A DNA stretch of 64,000 nt from Streptomyces coacervatus (GTDB lineage Bacteria > Actinomycetota > Actinomycetes > Streptomycetales > Streptomycetaceae), in the NCBI RefSeq assembly GCF_029223485.1, contig NZ_JARHTP010000019.1, positions 124,001 through 188,000 of the forward strand, read 5' to 3'. Numbering within the stretch: the first letter of the stretch is position 1; each line of letters starts with the position of its first letter. Below the pieces are notes generated by a model. The model was not told the DNA's origin and made no database searches. It worked only from the letters and a program-made list of their open reading frames with translations. This document shows positions 26,286-34,828 of the stretch, one piece after another. Made by a program: the position numbers and the translations under genes.

Positions 26286-26313
26286 TGTGCCGCCCGGACG
26301 GCCGGGCGGCACA
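26286..26313 (-). terminator. Hairpin between cysS and rlmB
   Basis: TGTGCCGCCCGG-ACGG-CCGGGCGGCACA is a perfect 12-bp stem with a 4-nt loop, 26 nt past the cysS stop codon. There is no strong U-tract, so read-through into rlmB is possible. Confidence 0.75.
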
Positions 26314-26339
26314 ATCGATCTTCTGATCAGCTGCTGGGC

Positions 26340-27737
26340 TCAGCGCGGGCCGAGGCTCCAGCGCGGACCCTGCGGGCCGTCCTCGATGGCCAGCCCCGAC
26401 TGGTTGAGCTGGTCGCGGATGGCGTCCGCGGTGGCCCAGTCCTTGCGTCCGCGGGCGGCCTCGCGCTGGTCGAGGACCAGGCGTACGAGGCTGTCCACGA
26501 CGCCGTGCAGATCGTCGCCGCGGTCGGCCTCGCCGGCCCAGTGCTCATCGAGCGGGTCGAGCCCGAGGACGCCGAGCATGGCGCGCACCTCGGCGAGGCG
26601 GGCCACGGCGGCTTCCTTGTCGTCGGCCGCGAGGGCGGAGTTCCCCTGCCGGACCGTCGTGTGCACGATGGCGAGGGCCTGGGGCACGCCCAGATCGTCG
26701 TCCATGGCCTCGGCGAAGGCGGGCGGCACCTCGGCGGACGGTTCGACCACGCCGGCCTTCTCCACGACCCGCTGCACGAAGCCCTCGATGCGCGCGAACG
26801 CCGACTCGGCCTCGCGCAGCGACTCCTCGCTGTACTCGATCATCGAGCGGTAGTGCGGGGTGCCGAGGTAGTAGCGCAGCACGATCGGACGCCACGTCTT
26901 GACCATCTCGCTCACGAGCACGCTGTTGCCCAGGGACTTCGACATCTTGTCGCCGGCCATGGTCACCCAGGCGTTGTGCACCCAGTACTGGGCGAAGTCG
27001 TCGCCGTAGGCCTTGGCCTGGGCGATCTCGTTCTCGTGGTGCGGGAAGATCAGGTCGAGGCCGCCGCCGTGGATGTCGAAGGCGGTGCCCAGGTATTTGT
27101 GCGCCATGGCCGAGCACTCCAGGTGCCAGCCCGGACGGCCGCGGCCCCACGGGGTCCCCCAGGTCGGCTCGCCCGGCTTGGCGGACTTCCACATCGCGAA
27201 GTCGCGCGGGTCGCGCTTGCCGGTCTCGCCGGTCCCCGAGGGCTGCTGCAGGTTGTCGAGCTCCTGGCGCGACAGCTGCAGATAGCCCGGGAAGGAGCGC
27301 ACGTCGAAGTAGACGTTGCCGTCGGCCTCGTAGGCGTGTCCGCGCTCGATGAGCCCCTGCATCATCTCGACCATCTCGGTCACGTGCCCGGTGGCGCGCG
27401 GCTCGTAGGCGGGCGGGAGGCAGCCGAGGGCGGTGTAGCCGTCGTTGAAGGCGCGCTCGTTCTCGTAGCCGATCGACCACCACGGGCGGTTCTGCTCGGC
27501 CGCCTTGGCGATGATCTTGTCGTCGATGTCCGTGACGTTCCTGATGAACGTCACGTCATAGCCGCGGTACTCGAACCAGCGGCGCATGATGTCGAAGTTG
27601 AGGCCCGAGCGGATGTGCCCGATGTGCGGTGCGGACTGCACGGTGGCACCACAGAGGTAGATCGAGACACAACCCGGCTTGAGCGGGGTGAAATCACGGA
27701 TCTGCCGGGCGCTGGTGTCGTACAGCCGAATAGTCAC
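26340..27737 (-). CDS. cysS: Cysteinyl-tRNA synthetase, 465 aa
   Basis: Class I synthetase with HIGH at PHIGHIRSG, KMSKS at KMSKSLGN and zinc-ligand motifs (LCGATVQ, WHLECSAM, FPHHENE). It charges tRNA-Cys in the cytoplasm. Full length for the family. MshC, the mycothiol ligase, is a paralogue, but the gene context (ispF, ispD, carD, rlmB) and length favour CysS. The GTG at 27737 has GGAG close upstream and is preferred to an ATG nine codons earlier. Confidence 0.95.
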   Translation of the reverse strand: MTIRLYDTSARQIRDFTPLKPGCVSIYLCGATVQSAPHIGHIRSGLNFDIMRRWFEYRGYDVTFIRNVTDIDDKIIAKAAEQNRPWWSIGYENERAFNDGYTALGCLPPAYEPRATGHVTEMVEMMQGLIERGHAYEADGNVYFDVRSFPGYLQLSRQELDNLQQPSGTGETGKRDPRDFAMWKSAKPGEPTWGTPWGRGRPGWHLECSAMAHKYLGTAFDIHGGGLDLIFPHHENEIAQAKAYGDDFAQYWVHNAWVTMAGDKMSKSLGNSVLVSEMVKTWRPIVLRYYLGTPHYRSMIEYSEESLREAESAFARIEGFVQRVVEKAGVVEPSAEVPPAFAEAMDDDLGVPQALAIVHTTVRQGNSALAADDKEAAVARLAEVRAMLGVLGLDPLDEHWAGEADRGDDLHGVVDSLVRLVLDQREAARGRKDWATADAIRDQLNQSGLAIEDGPQGPRWSLGPR

Positions 27738-27807
27738 CACTCCAGGGTAGTGGGCGTAAGGCAATGCCTTGCGCCCCTTCCGCTCAAGGGGGACGGTTTC
27801 GTGACGT

Positions 27808-28311
27808 TCACCCTCGGACGGCCCGCACCACCAGCGCCGTCGCCACCGCCATCAGGCCCTCGTCGCGGCCCGGGAACCCGAGGCCGTCCGTCGTCGCGCC
27901 CGACACCGACACCGGTGCGCCGGCCGCCTCGGACAGCAGCTTCTGTGCCTCGTCGCGGCGCTTGCCGATCTTGGGGCGCGGGCCCACGACCTGTACGGCG
28001 ATGTTGCCGATCCGGAAGCCCGCCTCGCGGACGATGCGGGCGGCCTCGGTCAGGAGGGTGACGCCGGATGCGCCGGACCACTCGGGGCGGCCGGTGCCGA
28101 AGTGTTGGCCCAGGTCGCCGAGGCCGGCGGCCGAGAACAGTGCGTTGCACGCGGCGTGCGCGACGACGTCCGCGTCGGAGTGGCCGGCCAGCCCCGGGCC
28201 CTCGCCCTCCCACTTCAGGCCCGCGCACCACAGCTCGCGGCCCTCCTCGAAGGCGTGGATGTCGGTGCCGATGCCGACCTGGGGCAGCGGGGGAAAGGCC
28301 TCAGAAGCCAT
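27808..28311 (-). CDS. ispF: 2-C-methyl-D-erythritol 2,4-cyclodiphosphate synthase, 167 aa
   Basis: GIGTDIHAF and LAGHSDADVVAHAACNAL supply the zinc ligands (Asp, His, His), and GATTDGLGFPGRDEG closes the active site. It catalyses the cyclisation step of the MEP isoprenoid pathway. It overlaps the end of ispD by 11 bp, so the two are translated together. Confidence 0.96.
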   Translation of the reverse strand: MASEAFPPLPQVGIGTDIHAFEEGRELWCAGLKWEGEGPGLAGHSDADVVAHAACNALFSAAGLGDLGQHFGTGRPEWSGASGVTLLTEAARIVREAGFRIGNIAVQVVGPRPKIGKRRDEAQKLLSEAAGAPVSVSGATTDGLGFPGRDEGLMAVATALVVRAVRG

Positions 28312-29053
28312 CGTTCAGCCTCCTGCGGGCCAGGACCGCCTCCGCCAGGACCAGGTCCAGCGGGCGCGTGACCTTGAAGGCCTCCTCGTGGCCGGGTACG
28401 ACCACCACCTGCAGGCCCAGCTGTTCGATCATGCTCGCGTCGTCGGTGACATCGTCGGTCACCGTCTCGTGGGCGTGGATCAGCGTGGCCCGGTCGAAGC
28501 CCTGCGGGGTCTGTACGGCACGCAGGCGAGCCCGCTCCGGGGTGGCCACCACCGGCTCCGGCTCGCCCGGCTCGCCCGCCGGCTCGACCTCCTTCACCGT
28601 GTCGGCGAGGGGCAGCGCGGGTACGACGGCCGGGGACCCCTCCCGCACCGCCTCGATCACCGCGTCCACCGTGTCCACCGGCACCAGCGGCCGCGCGGCG
28701 TCGTGCACCAGCACGATGTCGTAGTCGGGCGGCAGGGCGTCGAGGCCGAGCTTCACGGACTCCTGGCGCGAGTCGCCGCCCGGGACGACGAGGAAGTCGG
28801 TCCGCTCGGGTAGCGCGTGTGCGTCGAGGAGCGACTTGACCTCGGGTGCGCCGTCGGGCGGCGCCACGACGACGACCAGGGAGACCGCGCGGGACGCGGC
28901 CATCGCGCGCACCGCGTGGATGAGCATGGGGGTGCCGCCCAGCGCGCGGAGCGCCTTGGGGGCGCCCGGCCCGAGACGTACGCCTCGTCCGGCGGCCGGA
29001 ATCACGGCAGCCGTTCGGGTTCCCGCGGGCGAAGGGCGCGAATCGTCAGACAT
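28301..29053 (-). CDS. ispD: 2-C-methyl-D-erythritol 4-phosphate cytidylyltransferase, 250 aa
   Basis: The N-terminal PAAGRGVRLGPGAPKALRAL is the CTP-binding signature. VLVHDAARPLVP holds the metal-binding Asp, and AVQTPQGFDRATL is the conserved substrate-site motif. MEP pathway step that makes CDP-methylerythritol. It has a short acidic/Pro N-terminal extension (about 12 residues). It overlaps ispF at its 3' end and lies 276 bp downstream of carD in the same direction. Confidence 0.96.
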   Translation of the reverse strand: MSDDSRPSPAGTRTAAVIPAAGRGVRLGPGAPKALRALGGTPMLIHAVRAMAASRAVSLVVVVAPPDGAPEVKSLLDAHALPERTDFLVVPGGDSRQESVKLGLDALPPDYDIVLVHDAARPLVPVDTVDAVIEAVREGSPAVVPALPLADTVKEVEPAGEPGEPEPVVATPERARLRAVQTPQGFDRATLIHAHETVTDDVTDDASMIEQLGLQVVVVPGHEEAFKVTRPLDLVLAEAVLARRRLNDGF

Positions 29054-29329
29054 CGGTTCCTGTCAGGTTTGTGTGCTGGCCTTGCGTGGGTATGGCCTGG
29101 GAAGTGCCGGGCGCGACGCCTTGACCGGACCCTTCCGTGACACTGGTCGAGCCAGCAGCCCGGGCCCGGCACGCCAAGTATCTCGGGGGAACCTCCCCGA
29201 CAGGGACGACGTACGCAAGGCGCCTGGGTACGAACATGCCGCAGCGCCCGGCGACAGGAAATACGTCATCGGGCACCGCGGCATTTCAATGTACTGAGTG
29301 CTGAAGCGGGCTTGCGCCTGCGACAGGTT
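29054..29329. other. carD-ispD intergenic region
   Basis: 276 bp without a supported gene. I see no strong hairpin. It may hold a promoter for the ispDF genes. Confidence 0.4.
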
Positions 29330-29812
29330 TCAGGACGCGAGAACCTCGTCGAGCAGGGCCTCGGCCTTGTCCTCGTTCGTGTTCTCCGCGAGGGCGAGCT
29401 CGCTCACCAGGATCTGGCGGGCCTTGGCGAGCATGCGCTTCTCACCGGCGGACAGTCCGCGCTCACGCTCACGACGCCACAGGTCACGCACGACTTCCGC
29501 GACCTTGATGACATCGCCGGAGGCGAGCTTCTCCAGATTTGCCTTGTAACGACGAGACCAGTTCGTGGGCTCCTCGGCATACGGCGCGCGCAGCACCTCG
29601 AAGACCCGGTCCAGCCCGTCCTGACCGACCACATCACGCACGCCGACGAACTCCGCATTGTCCGCTGGCACACGCACCGTCAGGTCACCCTGGGCGACCT
29701 TCAGCACCAAGTAGGTCTTGTCCACGCCTTTGATCTGGCGAGTTTCGATGGCCTCGATCAGCGCGGCCCCGTGATGGGGATAGACCACGGTGTCGCCAAC
29801 CTTGAACGTCAT
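29330..29812 (-). CDS. carD: CarD-family RNA polymerase-binding transcription regulator, 160 aa
   Basis: MTFKVGDTVVYPHHGAALIE is the start of the CarD/TRCF RNA-polymerase interaction domain (Tudor-like), followed by the helical DNA-binding domain (NWSRRYKANLEKL, VVRDLWRRERERGLSAGEKR). As in mycobacteria it should bind the polymerase beta subunit and stabilise open complexes, mainly at rRNA and housekeeping promoters. Length is standard. It has its own 600-bp upstream region, divergent from a lipoprotein gene. Confidence 0.95.
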   Translation of the reverse strand: MTFKVGDTVVYPHHGAALIEAIETRQIKGVDKTYLVLKVAQGDLTVRVPADNAEFVGVRDVVGQDGLDRVFEVLRAPYAEEPTNWSRRYKANLEKLASGDVIKVAEVVRDLWRRERERGLSAGEKRMLAKARQILVSELALAENTNEDKAEALLDEVLAS

Positions 29813-30415
29813 GTGACAGGTACCCCTTCCGTGGCTATCCAGGGTAACACGGAAACCGCGGGTTCTGAATGGCGTTTTCGCAGGTCAGGGCATATCTCGG
29901 GGCTTGACAACAGCAACAGGAACGTGCTGCGCGGCCCGAGCGGAAGAAGGTATTCGCAGGTCGGAGCGGCTCTCCGGGGGAGGAGAAACGCGCACGTTAC
30001 ACACATCCGGAGGCCTCTCCAAGTGGACGAACGTCCCCATATGTCTGGTTCCAAGTGTGCGACTTCCGCTACTCCGTTCGGTGCCGGGAGTCGCTTCCGC
30101 GTCGATTCCGGAATTGATCATCGGCACCCCACTACGTGACCTGTTGTTCTGCGGCTTGTTCTGCGGTGTGATCAATTCCGGGGGCGGCCGCGCATTCCTT
30201 CACGGAAATTTTGCGCACCGTCGTACGGGGTATGCCGGAGGGACTTATGTGAATGGCGGACGAGCATGTGGGCTACCCCCTGGTGAGCGATGCCGGGGGC
30301 TGGAGGGAGGGTCGGGTGCGGTGACTCGGGAACGGCTCGGTAACCTAAGGCCGCTGACAGACACTTAGGGCGGCTTTATGAGTCGCCACGCTCGAGTCAA
30401 GGAGTTGCCGCCGCC
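29813..30415. other. Large intergenic region between divergent carD and lipoprotein genes
   Basis: About 600 bp. An open frame exists on the + strand (29904-30368), but its composition (many Arg, Gly and Cys, no domain) argues against a gene. The region should contain promoters for both flanking genes. AGGTACCCCTTCC near 29819 is the reverse of the carD ribosome site. No palindrome stands out. Confidence 0.5.
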
Positions 30416-31081
30416 GTGAGCAGCAGCCTTCGACGCGGCGCACTCGCCGCCGCCGCCATCGCGTTCTCGATCGCCTCGCTCGCCGCGTGCGGCGCGGGCG
30501 GCGACGCCCAGACGTTGGAGGTCAAGCCGGACAACGCGGCGACCAAGGCCGGATACCTCAAGGTCCAGAACGTCACCATCATCACCCAGCCCGACCTGCA
30601 GTCGACGGGCCCCGCCGTGATCGCCGCGACCCTCTTCAACAACGGGGCCACAGCCCAGACGCTGGACTCGATCACCGTGCCCGGCACCGGCAAGACCGCC
30701 GAGCTCAAGCCCGCCAAGGGCAACGGACCGCTGACCGTCCCGGCCCACGGCTCCCTCATCATCGGCGGCAAGGGGAACGCCTCGGCCTCCCTGGCCAGCG
30801 GCCGCGATGCCATCCAGGACGGCAACGCGCAGAAGGTCACCTTCACCTTCAGCGAGACCGGCCAGGTGAGCCTGCGCGCCTTCGTGGTCCCCGCCGAGAG
30901 CTACTTCACCAAGTGGGGTCCGAGCGAGGTCCCGACCACCGCACCGTCCAAGACCCCCAAGCCGGGCGCCAGCACATCGGCGACCCCGGGCGGCTCGGCC
31001 TCCCCCTCGAACACCCCGAGCAGCTCGGCCACCCCGACCGACGCGGCCTCCGCGAGCGCGACGGCTTCCGCCGGTCACTGA
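30416..31081 (+). CDS. Lipoprotein with a DUF461/PCu(A)C-like beta-sandwich, 221 aa
   Basis: A signal peptide with the lipobox SLAAC (Cys25) predicts a lipid-anchored protein. Residues 35-165 form a beta-rich domain (YLKVQNVTIITQPD, AVIAATLFNNG, TVPAHGSLIIGG, VTFTFSETGQVSLRAFVV) of the type annotated DUF461, related to periplasmic copper chaperones. The Met/His copper ligands of true PCu(A)C proteins are not evident, so copper binding is doubtful. A Ser/Thr/Pro/Ala-rich tail follows. Conserved in this position next to phoP. A convergent terminator ends it. Confidence 0.8.
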   Translation: MSSSLRRGALAAAAIAFSIASLAACGAGGDAQTLEVKPDNAATKAGYLKVQNVTIITQPDLQSTGPAVIAATLFNNGATAQTLDSITVPGTGKTAELKPAKGNGPLTVPAHGSLIIGGKGNASASLASGRDAIQDGNAQKVTFTFSETGQVSLRAFVVPAESYFTKWGPSEVPTTAPSKTPKPGASTSATPGGSASPSNTPSSSATPTDAASASATASAGH

Positions 31082-31125
31082 GCAGCGCCGTACGGCAGCA
31101 GTCGTACAGCGGCAGTCGTACGACA

Positions 31126-31160
31126 GAAGGGCGGGACCTCTCCAGGAGGTCCCGCCCTTC
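31126..31160. terminator. Bidirectional terminator between the lipoprotein gene and phoP
   Basis: GAAGGGCGGGACCTC and its exact complement around TCCAG form a 15-bp stem between convergent genes. Confidence 0.9.
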
Positions 31161-31182
31161 GCCGTAAGGCCTGGTGGATGGC

Positions 31183-31863
31183 CTACGGCTCGAACTTGTA
31201 GCCGAGGCCGCGGACCGTCACCAGATACCGGGGCGCGCCCGGGTCCGGCTCGATCTTGGCGCGGAGGCGCTTGACGTGGACATCGAGGGTCTTGGTGTCG
31301 CCCACGTAGTCGGCGCCCCAGACCCGGTCGATGAGCTGCATGCGCGTCAGGACGCGGCCCGCGTTGCGCAGCAGCATCTCGAGCAGGTCGAACTCCTTGA
31401 GGGGCAGGTCGACCTTGGAGCCGGAGACCGTGACCACATGGCGGTCCACGTCCATGCGGACCGGACCGGCCTCCAGGGCGGCCGGGGTGACCTCCTCGGG
31501 CTCGCCGCGGCGGCGCAGGACGGCCCGGATGCGGGCGACCAGCTCGCGAGAGGAGAACGGCTTGGTGACATAGTCGTCGGCTCCTATTTCCAGGCCGACC
31601 ACCTTGTCGATCTCGCTGTCCTTGGCGGTCACCATGATGACGGGGACATTGGAGCGGCCGCGCAGCTGGCGGCACACTTCGGTGCCCGGCAGGCCGGGCA
31701 GCATCAGGTCGAGGAGGACGAGGTCGGCGCCGTTGCGCTCGAACTCGTCGAGTCCGTCGGGCCCGGTGGTCGCGACGGCGACCTCGAAGCCCTCTTTGCG
31801 GAGCATGTATGACAGGGCGTCGGAGAAGGACTCCTCGTCCTCGACGACGAGCACACGGGTCAC
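31183..31863 (-). CDS. phoP: PhoP response regulator of phosphate starvation, 226 aa
   Basis: The receiver domain has VLVVEDEESF (acidic pocket), the phosphorylation site in LVLLDLMLPG, the Thr/Ala of MVTAKDS and the Lys of YVTKPFS. The C-terminal OmpR-type winged helix reads GRVLTRMQLIDRVWG and DVHVKRLRAKIEPDP. It activates phosphate-scavenging genes and in Streptomyces also restrains antibiotic production. Its GTG overlaps the phoR stop codon (GTGA), so the pair is translationally coupled. GGAGG lies upstream of the GTG. Confidence 0.95.
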   Translation of the reverse strand: MTRVLVVEDEESFSDALSYMLRKEGFEVAVATTGPDGLDEFERNGADLVLLDLMLPGLPGTEVCRQLRGRSNVPVIMVTAKDSEIDKVVGLEIGADDYVTKPFSSRELVARIRAVLRRRGEPEEVTPAALEAGPVRMDVDRHVVTVSGSKVDLPLKEFDLLEMLLRNAGRVLTRMQLIDRVWGADYVGDTKTLDVHVKRLRAKIEPDPGAPRYLVTVRGLGYKFEP

Positions 31864-33128
31864 GGAAGGACCTCCGGGGCGGGAAGCGGTTCGTACGGGG
31901 ATGACTGGGGGGTGGTTCGGCCGGCCTCGTCGTCGAGATCGTCCGGGTCGGGGTGCTGGTGCGCGCGGTCGCGGGCAACCCCCGCCTCCGGCAGCCTCAG
32001 GGTGAACGTGGAGCCCTGACCCTCGGAGCTCCACACCGTGACCTCCCCGCCGTGCGAGGCGGCCACGTGCTTGACGATCGCCAGCCCGAGGCCCGTGCCG
32101 CCGGTGGCACGGGAGCGGGCGGGGTCGACGCGGTAGAAGCGCTCGAAGATGCGCTCCTTGTCCTTGTCGGAGATGCCGATGCCCTGATCGGTCACGGCGA
32201 CCTCGATGTGGTCACCGCCGGGCGCGGTCACCCGGCGGGCGGCTATGCCCACGCGGGTGCGGGCCGGCGAGTAGTTGACGGCGTTCTCGACAAGGTTGCC
32301 CAGGGCGGCGGCCAGTTGACCCCTGTTACCCCAGACGTGCAGGTCGGCGGTGCCGCCGGCGGCCATGGTGATCTGCTTGGTGCCGGCCTGGTGGCGGCAG
32401 CGGTCGATGGCCTCGGCGACCAGCTCGTCCACGCGGACGGGTTCGGCGTCCTCGAGGGGGTCGTCGTTCTGGACCCTGGACAGGTCGATGAGCTCCTGCA
32501 CCAGGCTGGTGAGCCGGGTGGCCTCGATCTGCATACGGCCGGCGAAGCGCTCCACCGCCTCCGGGTCGTCGGAGGCGTCCATGACGGCCTCCGACAGGAG
32601 GGAGAGCGCGCCGACGGGCGTCTTCAGCTCATGGCTCACGTTCGCGACGAAGTCGCGGCGTACCGCTTCGATGCGGCGGGCCTCGGTGAGGTCCTCGACC
32701 AGCAGGAGCACCAGCCGGGAGCCGAGCGGGGCCACGCGCGCGGAGACGGCGAGTGCTTCGCCGCCCCGCCCTGTCCCCCGCCGCGGCAGATCCAGCTCCA
32801 CCTGGCGTATCTCCCCGTCCCGCCGTGTGTCCCTGGCCATCTTCAGCATCGGCTCCACCGAGAGCCGACCGCCGCGGACCAGCCCGAGGGCGTACGCCGC
32901 GGAGCTGGCCTTGACGACCGCGTCGGCCTCGTCGAGGACGACGGCCGAGGAGCGGAGCACGGAGAGGACGGTGTCCACGCCCGGCGGAAGCACCGGGTCC
33001 GTGTGCAGGGAGGTGCGGGTCGGGCGCTTCTGCTCCCGCTCGCTCCAGCGGAACGCCAGCATGGCGATCACGCCGGTGAGCACCCCGGCGATCGCTGCCG
33101 CTGCGGCGACCGCCGCGTTCACGTCCAT
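31860..33128 (-). CDS. phoR: PhoR sensor histidine kinase, 422 aa
   Basis: One N-terminal membrane helix (residues 5-26), then a PAS-like region (VVLDEADAVVKASSAAYALG), the dimerisation/phosphoacceptor motif NVSHELKTPVGAL, an N-box (LVENAVNYS), a G1 box (VTDQGIGI) and a G2 box (GGTGLGLAIVKHV). The single membrane span and no periplasmic loop fit actinobacterial PhoR, which senses through the phosphate transporter and PhoU. It phosphorylates PhoP. The divergent phoU gene shares the intergenic PHO box. Confidence 0.94.
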   Translation of the reverse strand: MDVNAAVAAAAAIAGVLTGVIAMLAFRWSEREQKRPTRTSLHTDPVLPPGVDTVLSVLRSSAVVLDEADAVVKASSAAYALGLVRGGRLSVEPMLKMARDTRRDGEIRQVELDLPRRGTGRGGEALAVSARVAPLGSRLVLLLVEDLTEARRIEAVRRDFVANVSHELKTPVGALSLLSEAVMDASDDPEAVERFAGRMQIEATRLTSLVQELIDLSRVQNDDPLEDAEPVRVDELVAEAIDRCRHQAGTKQITMAAGGTADLHVWGNRGQLAAALGNLVENAVNYSPARTRVGIAARRVTAPGGDHIEVAVTDQGIGISDKDKERIFERFYRVDPARSRATGGTGLGLAIVKHVAASHGGEVTVWSSEGQGSTFTLRLPEAGVARDRAHQHPDPDDLDDEAGRTTPQSSPYEPLPAPEVLP

Positions 33129-33201
33129 GCAAACAGGTTAGGCATGGGGTACGACATCCCCACAGCCGTCGAGGTGCGACCTCGGACACTCGTCGCCCAG
33201 A

Positions 33202-33234
33202 GTTCACCTAGGAGCTAGTGATGGTTCATTTGTG
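33202..33234. promoter_or_regulatory. PHO box in the phoR-phoU divergent promoter
   Basis: Three 11-bp units run head to tail: GTTCACCTAGG, AGCTAGTGATG, GTTCATTTGTG. Units 1 and 3 match the Streptomyces PhoP direct-repeat consensus (GTTCACC-type), spaced exactly 22 bp, and unit 2 is degenerate. The position between phoR and phoU fits autoregulation by PhoP. Confidence 0.8.
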
Positions 33235-33386
33235 GTGACGGAAACCGACGCGTACGGGCCGGATCGTGGGAGCGTGGGGTGCGAAGCGCCGGTTTTTGGC
33301 CGACGGATGACGACGGATTTCGGACGACTGACGCACGGGCCCCTGCCCCCGGCAGCCCCGAAGAACACGTAAGAGAGGGATCCCTG

Positions 33387-34088
33387 ATGCGGGACGCGTA
33401 CCACGAGGAACTGGATTCGATCGGCGACGGTCTGGTGGAGATGGCCAGGCTGGTCGGGTCGGCGATCGGGCGCGCCACGACCGCCATCCTCGACTCCGAC
33501 CTGAAGCTGGCCGAAAGCATCATCGAGGGCGACCAGAAGGTCGACGACCTCCAGCACGACCTGGAGGCCCGGGCGATAGCCCTGCTGGCCCGCCAGCAGC
33601 CGGTGGCCACGGATCTCCGTATCGTCGTCACCTCGCTGCGTATGTCGGCCGACCTGGAGCGTTCGGGCGACCTGGCCCAGCACGTCGCAAAGCTCGCCCG
33701 CCTCCGCTTCCCGGAGCGCGCGATCCCGCACGACCTGCACGCGACCATCCTCGAGATGGGCCAGCTCGCGCAGCGCCTGATGGCGAAGGCGGCCGAGGTG
33801 ATCATCACGAAGGACGTCGACCTGGCGCTCCAGCTGGAGCAGGACGACGACGAGATGGACCTGCTGCACCGCACCCTCTTCCAGCACCTGCTGGACGACC
33901 GCTGGCAGCACGGCATCGAGACGGCGGTGGACGTCACCCTCCTCGGCCGCTACTACGAGCGGTACGCCGACCACGCGGTGGCGGTCGCCAAGCGCGTGGT
34001 GTTCCTGGTGACGGGTGAGCACGCGGACGAGCTGCAGGCCGACATCCAGCCGGAGATCCAGGCGGTGGCGGGGGGCGACGGGGCGTAA
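33387..34088 (+). CDS. phoU: PhoU phosphate signalling regulator, 233 aa
   Basis: Two three-helix PhoU repeats are visible: MRDAYHEELDSIGDGLVEMA with a metal-binding E/D-rich helix, and a second with DLERSGDLAQHVAKLA and YYERYADHAVAVAKRVVFLV (E-R-x-x-D metal clusters). It links the Pst transporter to PhoR and keeps the Pho regulon off when phosphate is ample. GAGAGGGA precedes the ATG. A PHO box lies upstream. Confidence 0.95.
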   Translation: MRDAYHEELDSIGDGLVEMARLVGSAIGRATTAILDSDLKLAESIIEGDQKVDDLQHDLEARAIALLARQQPVATDLRIVVTSLRMSADLERSGDLAQHVAKLARLRFPERAIPHDLHATILEMGQLAQRLMAKAAEVIITKDVDLALQLEQDDDEMDLLHRTLFQHLLDDRWQHGIETAVDVTLLGRYYERYADHAVAVAKRVVFLVTGEHADELQADIQPEIQAVAGGDGA

Positions 34089-34220
34089 CGCCGAGGGGTG
34101 TCGAGGGGGCGTAAACCCTGAGACTGGGGCGTGTGGGCGCCACAGTGCGCCGTTGATGCGCCCAGCGGAGCGGGCATCCAATGGGCAAAGGCACCAGCCT
34201 CTAGGCCTCCAGGAGGACCC

Positions 34221-34373
34221 ATGGCCGAAGCCCCCACCACGCCCGACCCGACGCAGGAGCGCGAGACGGACCAGCCCGCCGAGATCAAGAGCCTCCCGCT
34301 CTTCGGCGCGTGCGGCTGCGGCTCGGGCTGCGGCTGCGGGTGCCAGTCGGGCAATCCCTGTCAGTGCGGTTGA
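34221..34373 (+). CDS. Tiny Cys-rich protein, 50 aa
   Basis: A perfect AGGAGG stands 5 nt before the ATG, which supports real translation. The first 25 residues are acidic and polar (MAEAPTTPDPTQERETDQPA). The last 23 read KSLPLFGACGCGSGCGCGCQ and then SGNPCQCG, with eight Cys in the last 20. No signal peptide, so it is cytoplasmic. The Cys spacing suggests metal binding, metallothionein-like. That is inference. The next gene encodes a DUF4242 protein, whose S. coelicolor homologue binds nickel. A terminator follows. Confidence 0.8.
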   Translation: MAEAPTTPDPTQERETDQPAEIKSLPLFGACGCGSGCGCGCQSGNPCQCG

Positions 34374-34407
34374 CGGCGTACGACGCCGGTCTGTCCGTAC
34401 AGCGGTG

Positions 34408-34440
34408 AAGGGTCCCGGTGAAGGTGCCGGGGCCCTTTGT
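34408..34440 (+). terminator. Terminator after the Cys-rich gene
   Basis: AAGGGTCCCGG pairs with CCGGGGCCCTT (one U-G) across an 8-nt loop, followed by TTGTC. Confidence 0.78.
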
Positions 34441-34518
34441 CATGCGTGCGGGTCCGTACGAGCGCAGCATGGAGACAAGGGAAGCAAGGGAGTCGGCGTC
34501 GGAAGGAGGTACGGAGCC

Positions 34519-34767
34519 ATGGCGCAGTTCATGGACGTACACCACGGGATGAAGGGCATCACGGCCGACCAGCTGCGGCAGGCCCACCAGGCCGACCTGG
34601 CCATAGAGAAGGACGAGGGCGTGCACTTCGAGAAGGCCTGGGCGGACCCCGAATCCGGCACGGTCTACTGCCTCTCGGAGGCCCCGTCGGCAGAGGCGGT
34701 CCAGCGCATCCACGAGCGGTCGGGCCACAAGGCCGACGAGGTGCACCCGGTGCCGCTGTCGGTCTGA
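34519..34767 (+). CDS. DUF4242 small ferredoxin-fold protein, SCO4226-like nickel-binding type, 82 aa
   Basis: MAQFMDVHHGMKGITADQLR, then HQADLAIEKDEGVHFEKAW and the end HERSGHKADEVHPV, give the compact beta-alpha-beta fold and His-rich surface of DUF4242. The S. coelicolor protein at this conserved locus (SCO4226) has been reported as a nickel-binding, nickel-responsive protein. The assignment is from memory of that sequence and from synteny. GGAAGGAGGT is a very strong ribosome site. It may act with the Cys-rich gene upstream, though a terminator lies between them. Confidence 0.85.
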   Translation: MAQFMDVHHGMKGITADQLRQAHQADLAIEKDEGVHFEKAWADPESGTVYCLSEAPSAEAVQRIHERSGHKADEVHPVPLSV

Positions 34768-34778
34768 CGTCAGCAATC

Positions 34779-34815
34779 AGCCCCCTACCGGCGGAGAATC
34801 CGCAGGCAGGGGGCT
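34779..34815. terminator. Bidirectional terminator between DUF4242 and gpmA
   Basis: AGCCCCCT pairs with AGGGGGCT, and an inner CGGA-GAA-TCCG extends the stem. It lies between convergent genes. Confidence 0.78.
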
Positions 34816-34828
34816 TGATCGTTACGGC

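Noticed and set aside
26340..27737. MshC (mycothiol ligase) in place of CysS
   Set aside because: Gene order with rlmB, ispF, ispD and carD and the length are those of CysS.
29904..30368. Possible 154-aa gene between carD and the lipoprotein gene
   Set aside because: Codon use and composition do not fit this genome's genes, and there is no ribosome site or domain.
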